From Alphaproteobacteria bacterium (lineage in GTDB: Bacteria > Pseudomonadota > Alphaproteobacteria > Reyranellales > Reyranellaceae): DNA of 64,000 nucleotides. Below, piece after piece: positions 46,195 through 54,339 of the stretch (position 1 is its first letter; every line of letters begins with the position of its first letter). The notes beneath the pieces were generated by a model. The model was not told the DNA's origin and searched no databases. It saw only the letters and a program-made list of their open reading frames with translations. The stretch covers positions 1 to 64,000 of the forward strand of contig JAFKFK010000016.1 in the NCBI GenBank assembly GCA_017307275.1. The letters are read 5' to 3'. The position numbers and the translations under genes were made by a program.

Positions 46195-47097
46195 TCAGAC
46201 AGCCACGTAAGGCAGGCCGGCGACACGGCGCGCCGCCTGCAACGTGTTGTACATCAGGCAGGCCACGGTCATCGGGCCGACGCCACCTGGCACCGGCGTG
46301 AGATGCCCCGCCACCTTCTGCGCTTCGCCAAAGGCAACGTCGCCGACCAGGCGGCTCTTGCCCTCTGTGGTCGGGATACGGTTGATGCCGACGTCGATCA
46401 CGGCGGCGCCCGGCTTGATCCAGTCGCCGCGCACGAACTCCGTCTTGCCGATCGCCACCACGAGAATGTCGGCCTGACGGCAGAGCGCCGGAAGGTCGCG
46501 CGTGCGCGAATGAGTGATGGTCACCGTGCAGTCGAGGCGCAGCAGAAGCTGCGCCACCGGCCGGCCGACCAGATTGGAGCGGCCGACGACAACGGCGTTG
46601 GAGCCCGCCAGACTCCCCAGCGCATCCTGCAGCAACATCGTGACGCCGAGCGGCGTGCAGGGCACAGGAAAGTCGAGCGGCGCGCCCGGCGCGATCGAGC
46701 CCAACCGTCCGACGTTGATCGGGTGGAAGCCGTCCACGTCCTTGGCGGGATCGATCGCCAGCAGCACCTTGGCCGTGTCGATATGCTTGGGCAGCGGAAG
46801 TTGAACCAGGATGCCGTTGACCGCCGGATCGGCATTGAGCTCGGCAATGACCGAAAGCAGTTCCTGCTCCGTGGTCTCTGCCGGGAGTTTGCGATCGAAG
46901 CTCGCCATGCCCAGTTCGACGGCCAGCTTGCCTTTGCTGCGTACATAGACCTGGCTGGCCGGATCGGCGCCGACCAGCACCGTCGCCAGGCCAGGCTTGG
47001 GGCCGCCGTTGCCGGCAAGATCTGCCACGCCAGCCCCTACCCGCTGCCGCAGGCCCATGGCGAATGCCTTGCCATCAATCAACTTTGCATCAGCCAT
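46195..47097 (-). CDS. folD: methylene-tetrahydrofolate dehydrogenase/cyclohydrolase FolD
   Basis: The 300-residue bifunctional enzyme has [25 protein letters not shown] (with the catalytic Tyr/Lys of YVRSK), [44 protein letters not shown] and [18 protein letters not shown]. It interconverts one-carbon folates. The start overlaps the YggU-like gene by eight bases, so the three genes folD, YggU-like and YggT-like form one operon. Confidence 0.96.
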   Translation of the reverse strand: MADAKLIDGKAFAMGLRQRVGAGVADLAGNGGPKPGLATVLVGADPASQVYVRSKGKLAVELGMASFDRKLPAETTEQELLSVIAELNADPAVNGILVQLPLPKHIDTAKVLLAIDPAKDVDGFHPINVGRLGSIAPGAPLDFPVPCTPLGVTMLLQDALGSLAGSNAVVVGRSNLVGRPVAQLLLRLDCTVTITHSRTRDLPALCRQADILVVAIGKTEFVRGDWIKPGAAVIDVGINRIPTTEGKSRLVGDVAFGEAQKVAGHLTPVPGGVGPMTVACLMYNTLQAARRVAGLPYVAV

Positions 47098-47431
47098 GCT
47101 TGCGCACCCATTCGGCTATCCGGTCGACGAGCAAAGCGACATCGCCCGCCACGCTCACGGTCTTGTCTCGTGCCGTCGCCCCACGCATCACGTCGAAGCT
47201 GGACTTCGGCAGACGCCACGCTTCGGCGAGCAGCGCGATCACGGCGGCGTTGGCTTTGCCATCCTCGGGAGGTGCCGTCACTGCGGCCTTGAGCGCACCC
47301 TCGGCGGTCAACTCAAGCGCGGAACGGCGGGCGCCCGGCTGGGCGCGAAGCTGGATCGTGACGCCGTCCTTGGCGCGGCGCAGGAAGGTCGGATCGCTCA
47401 GCGGATCAAGGCCGGCCAGACATACTCCCAC
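47090..47431 (-). CDS. DUF167 (YggU)-family protein
   Basis: A protein of 113 residues with [47 protein letters not shown], the DUF167 signature of small alpha/beta proteins found after YggT. Its function is unknown. The start ATG at 47431 overlaps the YggT-like gene by 34 bases; a CTG overlapping the YggT stop is an alternative. Confidence 0.88.
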   Translation of the reverse strand: MGVCLAGLDPLSDPTFLRRAKDGVTIQLRAQPGARRSALELTAEGALKAAVTAPPEDGKANAAVIALLAEAWRLPKSSFDVMRGATARDKTVSVAGDVALLVDRIAEWVRKHG

Positions 47432-47691
47432 AGCAGGCTGCGCAGAAAGAACAGGCCGAGCAGCAGGATCACCGGCGAAATGTCGACGCCCCCGAGGTTA
47501 GGGAGGATGCGGCGGATCGGACGCAACACCGGCTCGGTCAGCCGGAAAAGCATATCGACGATCACCCGGATGAACTGATTGCGGACGTTCACCACGCCGA
47601 ATGCCACCAGCCAGCTCATGATGGCGCTCGCGATCACGACCCAGGTGTAGATGTCGATTACGCTATCGATCAGCTTCGCCAGCGAGATCAT
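47398..47691 (-). CDS. YggT-family membrane protein
   Basis: The 97-residue protein has two membrane helices: [19 protein letters not shown] and [22 protein letters not shown], with the conserved connecting segment [22 protein letters not shown]. YggT proteins are implicated in osmotic tolerance or envelope assembly. It is first in the YggT-YggU-folD operon. Confidence 0.9.
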   Translation of the reverse strand: MISLAKLIDSVIDIYTWVVIASAIMSWLVAFGVVNVRNQFIRVIVDMLFRLTEPVLRPIRRILPNLGGVDISPVILLLGLFFLRSLLWEYVWPALIR

Positions 47692-47771
47692 CGGCTCCCC
47701 GTCTGTCAAAACCGGCGAGCCGCCGGCCGCGCGCACCCTACTCGGGTGAGATTGTCGATCACAAGCCTATT

Positions 47772-48422
47772 TCAGGCTCGCGTCAGGGCGAGTTCGACAC
47801 TGCCGAGGCGGATGGTGCGGGCTGCACTGATGTCGCGCGGACCGTGCTCGGGCAGCAACCGGGCGCCATCGATGTAGGTACCGCCGGGACTGCCAAGATC
47901 CTCCAGGCCGAGCCGCTGTCCGGCCGTCATCAGGCGGGCATGCGGTTGCCCGACCGAGGGATCGGGCACGCTGAGATCGGTCGGCGCCGCGGCAAGCGCA
48001 CCTGTCAGGGCGTAGGTCGCGGGACCGCCATAGACGGCCAGCGAGACCGTACCGCCATTGCCGAGCACACCCGTCAGCTTCCAGCCACGGCCGTCGGGCA
48101 GGGCGGCCGGCGGCGGCGCCAGGGCAACCGGCCCTGTCGGCGGCGGCGATCCGCGTGGCGGAGACGGTGCATAGCCCGGCGAGGCGGACGCAGGTTCGTC
48201 GCGCGGCCAGCGCATATAGGCGAATATCCAGAGGAGGATGAGGGGCACGATGGCACCGACGGCGGTCAGGCTGAGCAGGATCGACCCCAGCCCGGCCCAG
48301 CCCGGCAGGCCGGCCTTCTCCACGATCCGCCACGCCATCCAGCCGGCCAGCACGGTACCGATCAGGGCAAAAGCGCCCGTGATTCCGAAAAAGCCCATCA
48401 GGGCCGCGATCTCGGCGCCCAT
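47772..48422 (-). CDS. membrane protein with C-terminal FHA domain
   Basis: This 216-residue protein has two or three N-terminal helices (GFFGITGAFALIGTVLAGWMA and ILLSLTAVGAIVPLILLWIFAY), a Pro-rich linker of about 30 residues, then an FHA domain: LSVPDPSVGQPHARLM, GLEDLGSPGGTYIDGARL and TIRLGSVELAL. FHA domains bind phosphothreonine peptides. The N-terminal part resembles the upstream small protein (WRIxxxAG...WP), suggesting a duplication. No kinase gene is nearby. Confidence 0.75.
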   Translation of the reverse strand: MGAEIAALMGFFGITGAFALIGTVLAGWMAWRIVEKAGLPGWAGLGSILLSLTAVGAIVPLILLWIFAYMRWPRDEPASASPGYAPSPPRGSPPPTGPVALAPPPAALPDGRGWKLTGVLGNGGTVSLAVYGGPATYALTGALAAAPTDLSVPDPSVGQPHARLMTAGQRLGLEDLGSPGGTYIDGARLLPEHGPRDISAARTIRLGSVELALTRA

Positions 48423-48424
48423 CT

Positions 48425-48679
48425 TTATCGCCCCGTCACGGGGCGCTGCGGCCCGGCTTCGCCGTTCGGCCAGTCGCTGAAGGCCAGCACGCCCATGACG
48501 ATGAACGAACCGATCAACGGCACCAGATGGAACAGCGCCAGCGCCCCGGAGAAGCCCGCGCGCTGGCAGATGCGCCAGGTCGGAATGATCAGCAGCAACG
48601 CGATCAGAACGTGGCCGATCACGACCGAGAACAGCAGTACCGCGCTCAATCCCAGCAACCAGCTCACGGGATCACCCAT
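48425..48679 (-). CDS. small membrane protein related to the FHA protein's N-terminus
   Basis: The 84-residue protein has two to three helices (LLGLSAVLLFSVVIGHVLIALLLIIP and ALALFHLVPLIGSFIVMGVLAF) separated by TWRICQRAGFSGA. The pattern WRI-x3-AG-x-x-G and the closing WPNGEAGP parallel the neighbouring FHA protein (WRIVEKAGLPGWA...MRWP). It ends two bases before the FHA gene's start, so they are co-transcribed. No function is known. Confidence 0.65.
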   Translation of the reverse strand: MGDPVSWLLGLSAVLLFSVVIGHVLIALLLIIPTWRICQRAGFSGALALFHLVPLIGSFIVMGVLAFSDWPNGEAGPQRPVTGR

Positions 48680-48718
48680 GTTCGTCCATCAATGTTCTTG
48701 GTCCGATGACAGCGCTGA

Positions 48719-49111
48719 TCAGGCCAGCGCCACGACTTCGATCTCGACCATGACGTCGCGCGGCAGTCGCGCCACTTCGACGGTCGAACGCGCCGGCGCG
48801 GCACTGCCGAAATATTCCGGCCGGCCGTAGACGTCGTTCATAGCGACGAAGCTGTCCATGCTCTTCAGAAACACGGTGGTCTTCACGGCGCGGTCGAGTC
48901 CGCTGCCAGCCTCCTTCAGCACCGCCTGCAGGTTCTTCAGCACCTGGTGCGTCTGTTCGGCAATGCCGCCTTCGACGATGTTGCCGGTCGCAGGATCGAG
49001 CGGGATCTGGCCGGCGCAGAACACCAGGCCATTGGCGACGATGGCCTGCGAATAGGGACCGAGCGCCTTGGGGGCGGCTGCCGTCTGAACCACTTTCTTG
49101 CCGTTGGCCAC
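48719..49111 (-). CDS. RidA-family enamine/imine deaminase
   Basis: A protein of 130 residues with ALGPYSQAIVANGLVFCAGQIPLDPATGNIVEGGIAEQTHQVLKNL and the catalytic Arg in PARSTVEVARLPRDVMVEIE, the standard RidA layout. RidA clears reactive 2-aminoacrylate from pyridoxal enzymes. The gene stands alone upstream of tRNA-Ala on the other strand. Confidence 0.92.
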   Translation of the reverse strand: MANGKKVVQTAAAPKALGPYSQAIVANGLVFCAGQIPLDPATGNIVEGGIAEQTHQVLKNLQAVLKEAGSGLDRAVKTTVFLKSMDSFVAMNDVYGRPEYFGSAAPARSTVEVARLPRDVMVEIEVVALA

Positions 49112-49227
49112 GGGTTTACCTCTCGATTGGAGACGCGGAAAAGATTACCGGGCGGGACGCTAACACAGGCCGGTTTGCTTGACAGGTGGCCCCGTAAGCC
49201 TTATCCGCGCGGTTCTCCGGGTCGGAG

Positions 49228-49303
49228 GGGGCTGTAGCTCAGCTGGGAGAGCGCCTCGTTCGCAATGAGGAGGTCAGGGGTTCGATCCCCCTCAGCTCCA
49301 CCA
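49228..49303 (+). tRNA. tRNA-Ala (anticodon CGC)
   Basis: The plus strand folds as a cloverleaf: acceptor GGGGCTG/CAGCTCC with one G-T pair, D arm GCTC...GAGC, anticodon loop TTCGCAA (anticodon CGC), T arm AGGGG-TTCGATC-CCCCT and an encoded ACCA end. It reads the GCG alanine codon. Confidence 0.96.
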
Positions 49304-49385
49304 ACCACCCCGACCCGCGTCCTTGGCCGCATTGCCGGCCACATGTTCTGGCCTGCTGCCTCCCGTCGCGGCACTATTGCAGTAG

Positions 49386-50051
49386 ATGCGCAGACGCAAA
49401 CGTCCCACCCCTGCCGAGCTCGGCCTCACCGCTGGCGAAGGCCGAATCCTCGGCGCCTTGAAGACGCCGCAGCGCATTCAGGAATTCGTCGTGGGCCTGC
49501 ACGCCAATTTCGAGCGCGATGGCGACACGCTGCGCTCCGTGCGCGGCGTGCTGCACCATCGCGAAGCCCACTGCCTCGAAGCGGCCTTTGTCGCGGCCTG
49601 CGCGCTCTGGCTGCAGGGCGAACCACCGCTGCTCATGGACCTGACAGCAGCCAAGGGAGATGCCGACCACGTCGTCACCCTGTTCCGGCGCAATGGCTGC
49701 TGGGGCGCCATCTCCAAGAGCAACCACGCCTGGCTGCGCTGGCGCGATCCGGTCTATCGCGACTTGCGCGAACTCGCGATGTCGTACTTCCATGAGTACT
49801 TCAACAATGGCCGCAAGACGCTGCGTACCTATTCGGCCTCGTTCGACCTGCGCCGCTTCGCGCCGGAGACCTGGATCACGGACGAGGAGAATTGCTGGGA
49901 TGTCGGCGCCGCCCTCGACGATGCGCGCCACTATCGCCTGATCAAGCCGGCCCAGATGCGCTGGCTGATGCCGCCCGATGCCACCGTGCTGCGGGCCGAC
50001 GACCTTGTTCAATACGAAAGCCGCGATCGCAAGACGGCTCGCAAATACTAG
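49386..50051 (+). CDS. uncharacterised protein with a transglutaminase/papain-like Cys-His pattern
   Basis: The 221-residue protein is not a recognised family. It contains [22 protein letters not shown] with a Cys at the start of a helix, then [37 protein letters not shown] with a His at a strand start; this Cys...His...Asp/Asn order is like transglutaminase-type peptidases. The N-terminus is basic (RRRKRP) without a signal peptide. A second gene with a signal peptide follows after 11 bases. Confidence 0.55.
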   Translation: MRRRKRPTPAELGLTAGEGRILGALKTPQRIQEFVVGLHANFERDGDTLRSVRGVLHHREAHCLEAAFVAACALWLQGEPPLLMDLTAAKGDADHVVTLFRRNGCWGAISKSNHAWLRWRDPVYRDLRELAMSYFHEYFNNGRKTLRTYSASFDLRRFAPETWITDEENCWDVGAALDDARHYRLIKPAQMRWLMPPDATVLRADDLVQYESRDRKTARKY

Positions 50052-50062
50052 GGAGCGCCACC

Positions 50063-50719
50063 ATGAGACGAACCATCTTGATCCTGCTGCTGGTCCTGTG
50101 CGGTGTCACGCCGGCAACGGCGCAGATTCCCCCCGAATGGCAGGCCGGCGCGCAGGCAGTGATCGGCGAACTGGAACGCGATCAACCTCAGGCCGCCGCC
50201 AAGCCGTGGGGATCGGAACTAACGCAGGGCTGGCACCTGGCGCGCGCCTGGCGCAAGCACAACAACGGCAATGTCGAGATCATCCTGGCCGAGTACCTGA
50301 TGTTCGTCGCGCTCTGCCGCCGCGGCTGCGCCAACAGCACGGTCGAGGGCCAGGGCTATATCGCTGCCGCCGAGCAGGTGAAGGGCCTGCGCAGCCAGAA
50401 TGGTGGCCCCTATGCGCTCGCGAGCAATGCCCATGCCTGGCTCGCCGCCCTGCCCGATCCCACGGGTGCCGCGAAGAAGAATGCGGCGATGTGGGACAAG
50501 GATCCGGACATTGCCGCGGCCGACTTCGCGACGGGTAATCTCTATGCACTGACCTGGCTGCTGGCGCGCAACCGTCCGACGCCCACCGAGCAGGCCGATA
50601 CCTTCGCGCGCTTTGCCCTCTTCGTGCAGGGCAAGGCCTGGATCGGCCAGCGCTGCCTCGACATCTCCAAGGTGGCGGCCGTGCTCGACGCGCCTCCGCG
50701 CATCGACGCGTGCAAATGA
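50063..50719 (+). CDS. secreted protein of unknown function
   Basis: The 218-residue protein has a clear signal peptide, RRTILILLLVLCGVTPATAQ. The mature part is mostly helical and has four cysteines (ALCRRGCAN, QRCLD and a final DACK), likely disulfides. No family was recognised. It shares a transcript with the preceding gene and is followed by a bidirectional terminator. Confidence 0.6.
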   Translation: MRRTILILLLVLCGVTPATAQIPPEWQAGAQAVIGELERDQPQAAAKPWGSELTQGWHLARAWRKHNNGNVEIILAEYLMFVALCRRGCANSTVEGQGYIAAAEQVKGLRSQNGGPYALASNAHAWLAALPDPTGAAKKNAAMWDKDPDIAAADFATGNLYALTWLLARNRPTPTEQADTFARFALFVQGKAWIGQRCLDISKVAAVLDAPPRIDACK

Positions 50720-50732
50720 ACACAGGCAAATA

Positions 50733-50757
50733 AAAGGGGCGCCACCGGCGCCCCTTT
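50733..50757. terminator. bidirectional intrinsic terminator
   Basis: A perfect 11-bp stem (50733-50743 with 50747-50757) has a 3-base loop and A/T tracts at both ends: TTTAAACTTC on the plus side and CTTTTATTTG on the minus side. It separates the convergent secreted-protein gene and the diiron protein gene. Confidence 0.88.
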
Positions 50758-50778
50758 AAACTTCTGAGAACCGCGCCC

Positions 50779-51846
50779 TCACTCGGCGGCGATTGCGTCC
50801 TTCACGAACTTCTTGGCGTCGAAGTCTTCGGCAACCTTCAAGTCGTTGCCGAGCAGCTTCTCGACGTCGATCTTGGCGTATTCCATCACGCCCATGTCGC
50901 CCAACGCCTTCTGCACCTTCGGCCCGAACAGGCCGATCTCCTTCAGGATCGGCACGATGCGGGTGAAGAGGCGTGTGCGGAACGCCTGCATGGAGCCCGA
51001 GTTGTAGGCATATTCCATGAGCTTATCGACCGGCAGGCCCGAGCGCATCCAGACCTCGGCCTGGTTGAAGCGATCGCGCATGAAGTAGAGCGCTTCGACG
51101 GTGAATTCCTCGCGTTCCGCCCGCTCGTGGTCGGAGAGGTGCGGGTAGTATTCACGCAGCGCCATACGGCCGAAGGTGACGTGCCGTGCCTCGTCCTGCA
51201 TGACATAGGCATTCACCGCGCCAGCCAGATTGTTCTTGGCAGTGTCGCGAATGCGCTGGAAGGCGGCGAGCGCCAGACCTTCGATCAGCACCTGCATGCC
51301 AAGATAGGTCATGTCCCAGCGACGGTCGGTGAGCGTCTGCTCGAGCAGGTTCTTCAGCGACTCGGTGATCGGATAGGCCGCCTTGAACTTCTCATGGATC
51401 AACCGCTTGTAGCTCTCGACGTGGCGCGCCTCGTCCATCACCTGCGTCGCGGCATAGAACTTGGCGTTCATGTCCGGCACGGTGTTCACGATCTTGGCGG
51501 TCGCGATCAAGGCGCCCTGCTCGCCGTGCATGAACTGGCAGATCGAGTGGCACTGCAGGTTGAAGCGCAGCCAGTTCTTCTCCTTCTCGGTCATCTTTTC
51601 CCAGAAGGGCGAGCCGTAGATCGGGATCGACTCGTCGGCCATGCCCATTGGGTTCTCTTCGAACAGCTCCTGGCTCCAGTCGATACGCGTGCTGGTATCC
51701 CACTGCTGCTGCTTGCCCTTCTCATAAAGGTTCAGCAGGTCGGCCGAGCCGTCCTCGTATTCCCAGTTGAAGGCGATCTCGGTGGCACCGTCGAACTTCC
51801 AGTTCGTGACCTCGACCGGCAGCTGGTAAATCTTTTGCGTCGTCAT
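50779..51846 (-). CDS. ferritin-like diiron oxygenase-type protein, copy 1
   Basis: The 355-residue protein carries the ligands of a ferritin-like diiron site: Glu109 in MHGEQGALIATAKIV, Glu139 and His142 in MDEARHVESY, Glu189 in IEGLALAAF and Glu219 and His222 in QDEARHVTFG. It resembles diiron oxygenases such as AurF-type N-oxygenases more than ribonucleotide reductase R2. The substrate is unknown. A paralogue of the same length lies at 54340-55407, and a ferredoxin-type reductase is divergent next door, so it may supply electrons (inference). A shared palindrome lies 57 bases upstream. Confidence 0.7.
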   Translation of the reverse strand: MTTQKIYQLPVEVTNWKFDGATEIAFNWEYEDGSADLLNLYEKGKQQQWDTSTRIDWSQELFEENPMGMADESIPIYGSPFWEKMTEKEKNWLRFNLQCHSICQFMHGEQGALIATAKIVNTVPDMNAKFYAATQVMDEARHVESYKRLIHEKFKAAYPITESLKNLLEQTLTDRRWDMTYLGMQVLIEGLALAAFQRIRDTAKNNLAGAVNAYVMQDEARHVTFGRMALREYYPHLSDHERAEREEFTVEALYFMRDRFNQAEVWMRSGLPVDKLMEYAYNSGSMQAFRTRLFTRIVPILKEIGLFGPKVQKALGDMGVMEYAKIDVEKLLGNDLKVAEDFDAKKFVKDAIAAE

Positions 51847-51902
51847 GGGCTCTTGACCTCCTGGCGCTGAACCTAGTCCCATCCCCTTACGGAGCAGCAA
51901 AC

Positions 51903-51918
51903 ATGACGCTCCGTTCAT
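51903..51918. promoter_or_regulatory. operator-like palindrome upstream of diiron copy 1
   Basis: The sequence ATGACGCTCCGTTCAT is an imperfect inverted repeat with half-sites ATGA(A)CG. A nearly identical site, ATGACGCCTCGTTCAT, lies upstream of copy 2. The spacing to the start is 57 bases here and 46 there. It is probably a regulator binding site; it also lies 77 bases from the start of the divergent reductase gene. Confidence 0.6.
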
Positions 51919-51994
51919 TTTTCTAAGCGGAACCTATCACAGTCTGGTAGGAGAGTCCCGCTCGGAAATCGGGTTTTTGAGAACGGATTTATCG

Positions 51995-53017
51995 ATGTCC
52001 TACAACAGTCTGCGCATCGCCAAGATCATCCAGGAAACGCCAGATGCGCGCTCCTTCGTCTTTGAGATCCCGGCCGATCTCGCCGAGAAATATCGTTACA
52101 AGGCCGGCCAGTTCCTGACCTTCCGGGTGCCCCACGCCGATGGGGCCTTCAACCGCTGCTACTCGCTGTCGAGCGCGCCGGAGATCGATGGCCTGCCCAA
52201 GGTGACAGTGAAACGCGTCGAGGGGGGCAAAGGCTCCAACTGGTTCCACGACGCCCTGAAGGAAGGTGGCACCCTCGACGTGCTGCCACCGGCCGGCCGC
52301 TTCGTGCTAGGCCAGGGCGAAGCGCCTCTGCTGCTTTTCGGTGGCGGCAGCGGCATCACGCCGATGATGTCGCTGATCAAGAGCGCGCTGAAGTCGAGCA
52401 AGCGCCGCATCCGCCTCTTCTATGCCAACCGCGACAAGCCGTCGGTGATCTTCGACGCCGAATTCGAATCGTTGACCAAGGCCCATCCCGGCCGGCTCGA
52501 GGTCGTCCATCATCTCGACGCGGTGCAGGGGCTGACCAAGCCCGAGGAAGTCGCCGCCGCCCTCAAGGGTTTCGAGGATGCGGAGGCCTATCTCTGCGGT
52601 CCCGGCCCGTTCATGAACCTGGTCGAGGCATCGCTCCTTGCCGCCGGCATGCCGCGCGAGCGCGTGCTGATCGAGCGCTTCGAGGCCTCGGGCAACGATG
52701 CCGTTCCGGTCGAGCCGCCGGCAGAGGGCGACGTGATCCCGAACGAGATCACCATCCATTTCGAAGGCAAGACGCACAAGGTGCCCTACCGCAAGGGACT
52801 GACCATTCTCGAAGCGGCGCGCGGCGCGGGCCTCAACCCGCTCTCCTCCTGCGAGGAAGGGTTCTGCGCCTCGTGCGCGGCCAAACGTATCAAGGGCAAG
52901 GTCGTGCTGGCCAAGAACGACATCTACACGCCGGACGATCTCGCCAATAACTGGATCCTGACCTGCCAGGGTCACTGTTTCGGCCCCGAAGTCGAGATCA
53001 CCTACGACGTGGTGTAG
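51995..53017 (+). CDS. PaaE-like ferredoxin-NAD(P)H reductase with C-terminal 2Fe-2S domain
   Basis: A protein of 340 residues with FAD-binding KAGQFLTFRV and NRCYSLSSAP, the NAD(P)-binding LLLFGGGSGITPMMSLIKSAL and AEAYLCGPGPFM, and a plant-type 2Fe-2S domain at the C-terminus (SSCEEGFCASCAAKR with a later Cys in LTCQGHC). It passes electrons from NAD(P)H to an oxygenase. The ATG at 51995 is preferred over an in-frame TTG at 51977. It is divergent from the diiron copy 1 gene across a 148-base gap. Confidence 0.9.
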   Translation: MSYNSLRIAKIIQETPDARSFVFEIPADLAEKYRYKAGQFLTFRVPHADGAFNRCYSLSSAPEIDGLPKVTVKRVEGGKGSNWFHDALKEGGTLDVLPPAGRFVLGQGEAPLLLFGGGSGITPMMSLIKSALKSSKRRIRLFYANRDKPSVIFDAEFESLTKAHPGRLEVVHHLDAVQGLTKPEEVAAALKGFEDAEAYLCGPGPFMNLVEASLLAAGMPRERVLIERFEASGNDAVPVEPPAEGDVIPNEITIHFEGKTHKVPYRKGLTILEAARGAGLNPLSSCEEGFCASCAAKRIKGKVVLAKNDIYTPDDLANNWILTCQGHCFGPEVEITYDVV

Positions 53018-53019
53018 CG

Positions 53020-53664
53020 ATTCGCATCGAACCCTTCACCCAGGCGACGCTGCTGACGGTCGTCGCGGGCATCGCCGACGCGGTGGGCTACATCACCATG
53101 GGCGGCGTGTTCGCGGCCAACATGACCGGCAACACGGTTCTGGCCGGCATCGACCTGGCCAAGGCCGACTATGTCGGCGCCTGGCATCACCTGACGCCGC
53201 TGGTCGCTTTCCTTGCCGGCGCCATGCTGGCCCGGGTGCTGCTGCGCCTGCGGGGATCGCCAGTGATTGGGCTGTTGATCGAGGCCGCAATCATCGCAGG
53301 CGTGGGTTTCGTCGATATCGGCGAGGAGCCCGCCGTGATGGTCGTCGCGCTCGCCATGGGTATTCAGGCCTCGACGATCACCAGCTTTGCTGGCAGCGCC
53401 ATCAGCACCGTCGTGGTGACCAGCACGCTTGCTCGCACGGCAGACGCCGCGGTCGACTGGCTGTGGCCGGGCGCCGGTGTCAAACCGCCGTCGGCGACCA
53501 ACACGCTGCTGATGACGCTCACCTGGAGCGGCTATCTCGTGGGAGCCGTGATCGGCGCGATGCTGGTCGCGCGCGTGGCCTATCCGCTGCTGGTGCCTGC
53601 CGGATTGCTGCTGGTTGTCCTGTTGCTCGACCTGACGAAGCCACGGCCTACATCGGCGGCATGA
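53020..53664 (+). CDS. DUF1275 (YoaK-like) membrane protein with no standard start codon
   Basis: From codon 53020 the frame reads RIEPFTQATLLTVVAGIADAVGYI..., the first DUF1275 helix, then GGVFAANMTGNTVLAG, the family hallmark; about six helices follow (about 214 residues). The first ATG/GTG/TTG in frame is the GTG at 53083, which would remove most of the first helix. An ATT at 53020 or an ATC at 53026 would restore normal length, as would CTG at 53050 in part. The reductase stop is only two bases before 53020. The function of the family is unknown. Confidence 0.7.
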   Translation: MRIEPFTQATLLTVVAGIADAVGYITMGGVFAANMTGNTVLAGIDLAKADYVGAWHHLTPLVAFLAGAMLARVLLRLRGSPVIGLLIEAAIIAGVGFVDIGEEPAVMVVALAMGIQASTITSFAGSAISTVVVTSTLARTADAAVDWLWPGAGVKPPSATNTLLMTLTWSGYLVGAVIGAMLVARVAYPLLVPAGLLLVVLLLDLTKPRPTSAA

Positions 53665-54262
53665 GGCCGTCCTTGCCGTAGGTGATGCGCGACGCCGACA
53701 GCGTGCCGTCGGCTCGTTTCTCGGCCGCGCCGATGAAGATGCCCGTGCCAGGCTTCAGGTCCGCCTTGTCGCCCGGCGCGTAGACGACCACGACGGTCTC
53801 GGGCGTCACCATGATCTTCTTCTCACCGTCCTGGTACTTCACGGTGAGCGTGTGACCGTCGGTCCCGGTCACCATCTGCTCGACATTGGCGTTGGTCATG
53901 GTGGACTGCGGCTGCAGATCCCACGGCCGATGGCCTTCGCCCGCACCGCGCATCGCCTCGGGAAAGATATGAACCTCAATCGCGCGCAGGCTGCCGTCGG
54001 CGTGAGGCATCGCGCTCGCACCCACGTAAGTGCCCGGCTTGATGTCGGTGACGCTCGCCTTGACCATCGCAACGACCACGAGCGCATCGCCGGTGGCGAT
54101 CTTCAGGTCTGTTCCGTCGCGTGCCTTCACGAGAAGGAGCGGCCCCTCGACCTTCTCGATTGTGCCGCGCACGCGCATGGTTTCCTGCGCCTGGAGAGGC
54201 AGGGCGAAAGCGCAGACAGAGAGAAGTGAAATCAGGAAGGGACGGCGCGATACGCTGGACAT
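53648..54262 (-). CDS. secreted DUF5666-like beta-rich protein
   Basis: The 204-residue protein has the signal peptide SRRPFLISLLSVCAFALPLQAQ, then repeated short beta units: VRGTIEKVEGPLLLVKARDGTDLKIATGDA, KPGTYVGASAMPHADGSLRAIEVHIFPE and a second set VKYQDGEKKIMVTPETVVVVYAPGD...GTGIFIGAAEKRADGTLSASRI. This OB-like duplicated pattern resembles DUF5666 proteins. Its function is unknown. The 3' end overlaps the DUF1275 gene by 17 bases. Confidence 0.65.
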   Translation of the reverse strand: MSSVSRRPFLISLLSVCAFALPLQAQETMRVRGTIEKVEGPLLLVKARDGTDLKIATGDALVVVAMVKASVTDIKPGTYVGASAMPHADGSLRAIEVHIFPEAMRGAGEGHRPWDLQPQSTMTNANVEQMVTGTDGHTLTVKYQDGEKKIMVTPETVVVVYAPGDKADLKPGTGIFIGAAEKRADGTLSASRITYGKDGLMPPM

Positions 54263-54339
54263 GGGCGGCCTCCCGAAAGGAAGCCGCACGCTAGCGCATC
54301 GCCCGCGTCGCGCGGGATCAACAGGCGGTGAGTGGGCAG

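Noticed and set aside
50779..51846. Ribonucleotide reductase R2 subunit or R2-like oxidase
   Set aside because: The diiron ligands fit, but there is no neighbouring NrdA and the sequence around the ligands (DEARHV twice) is unlike R2.
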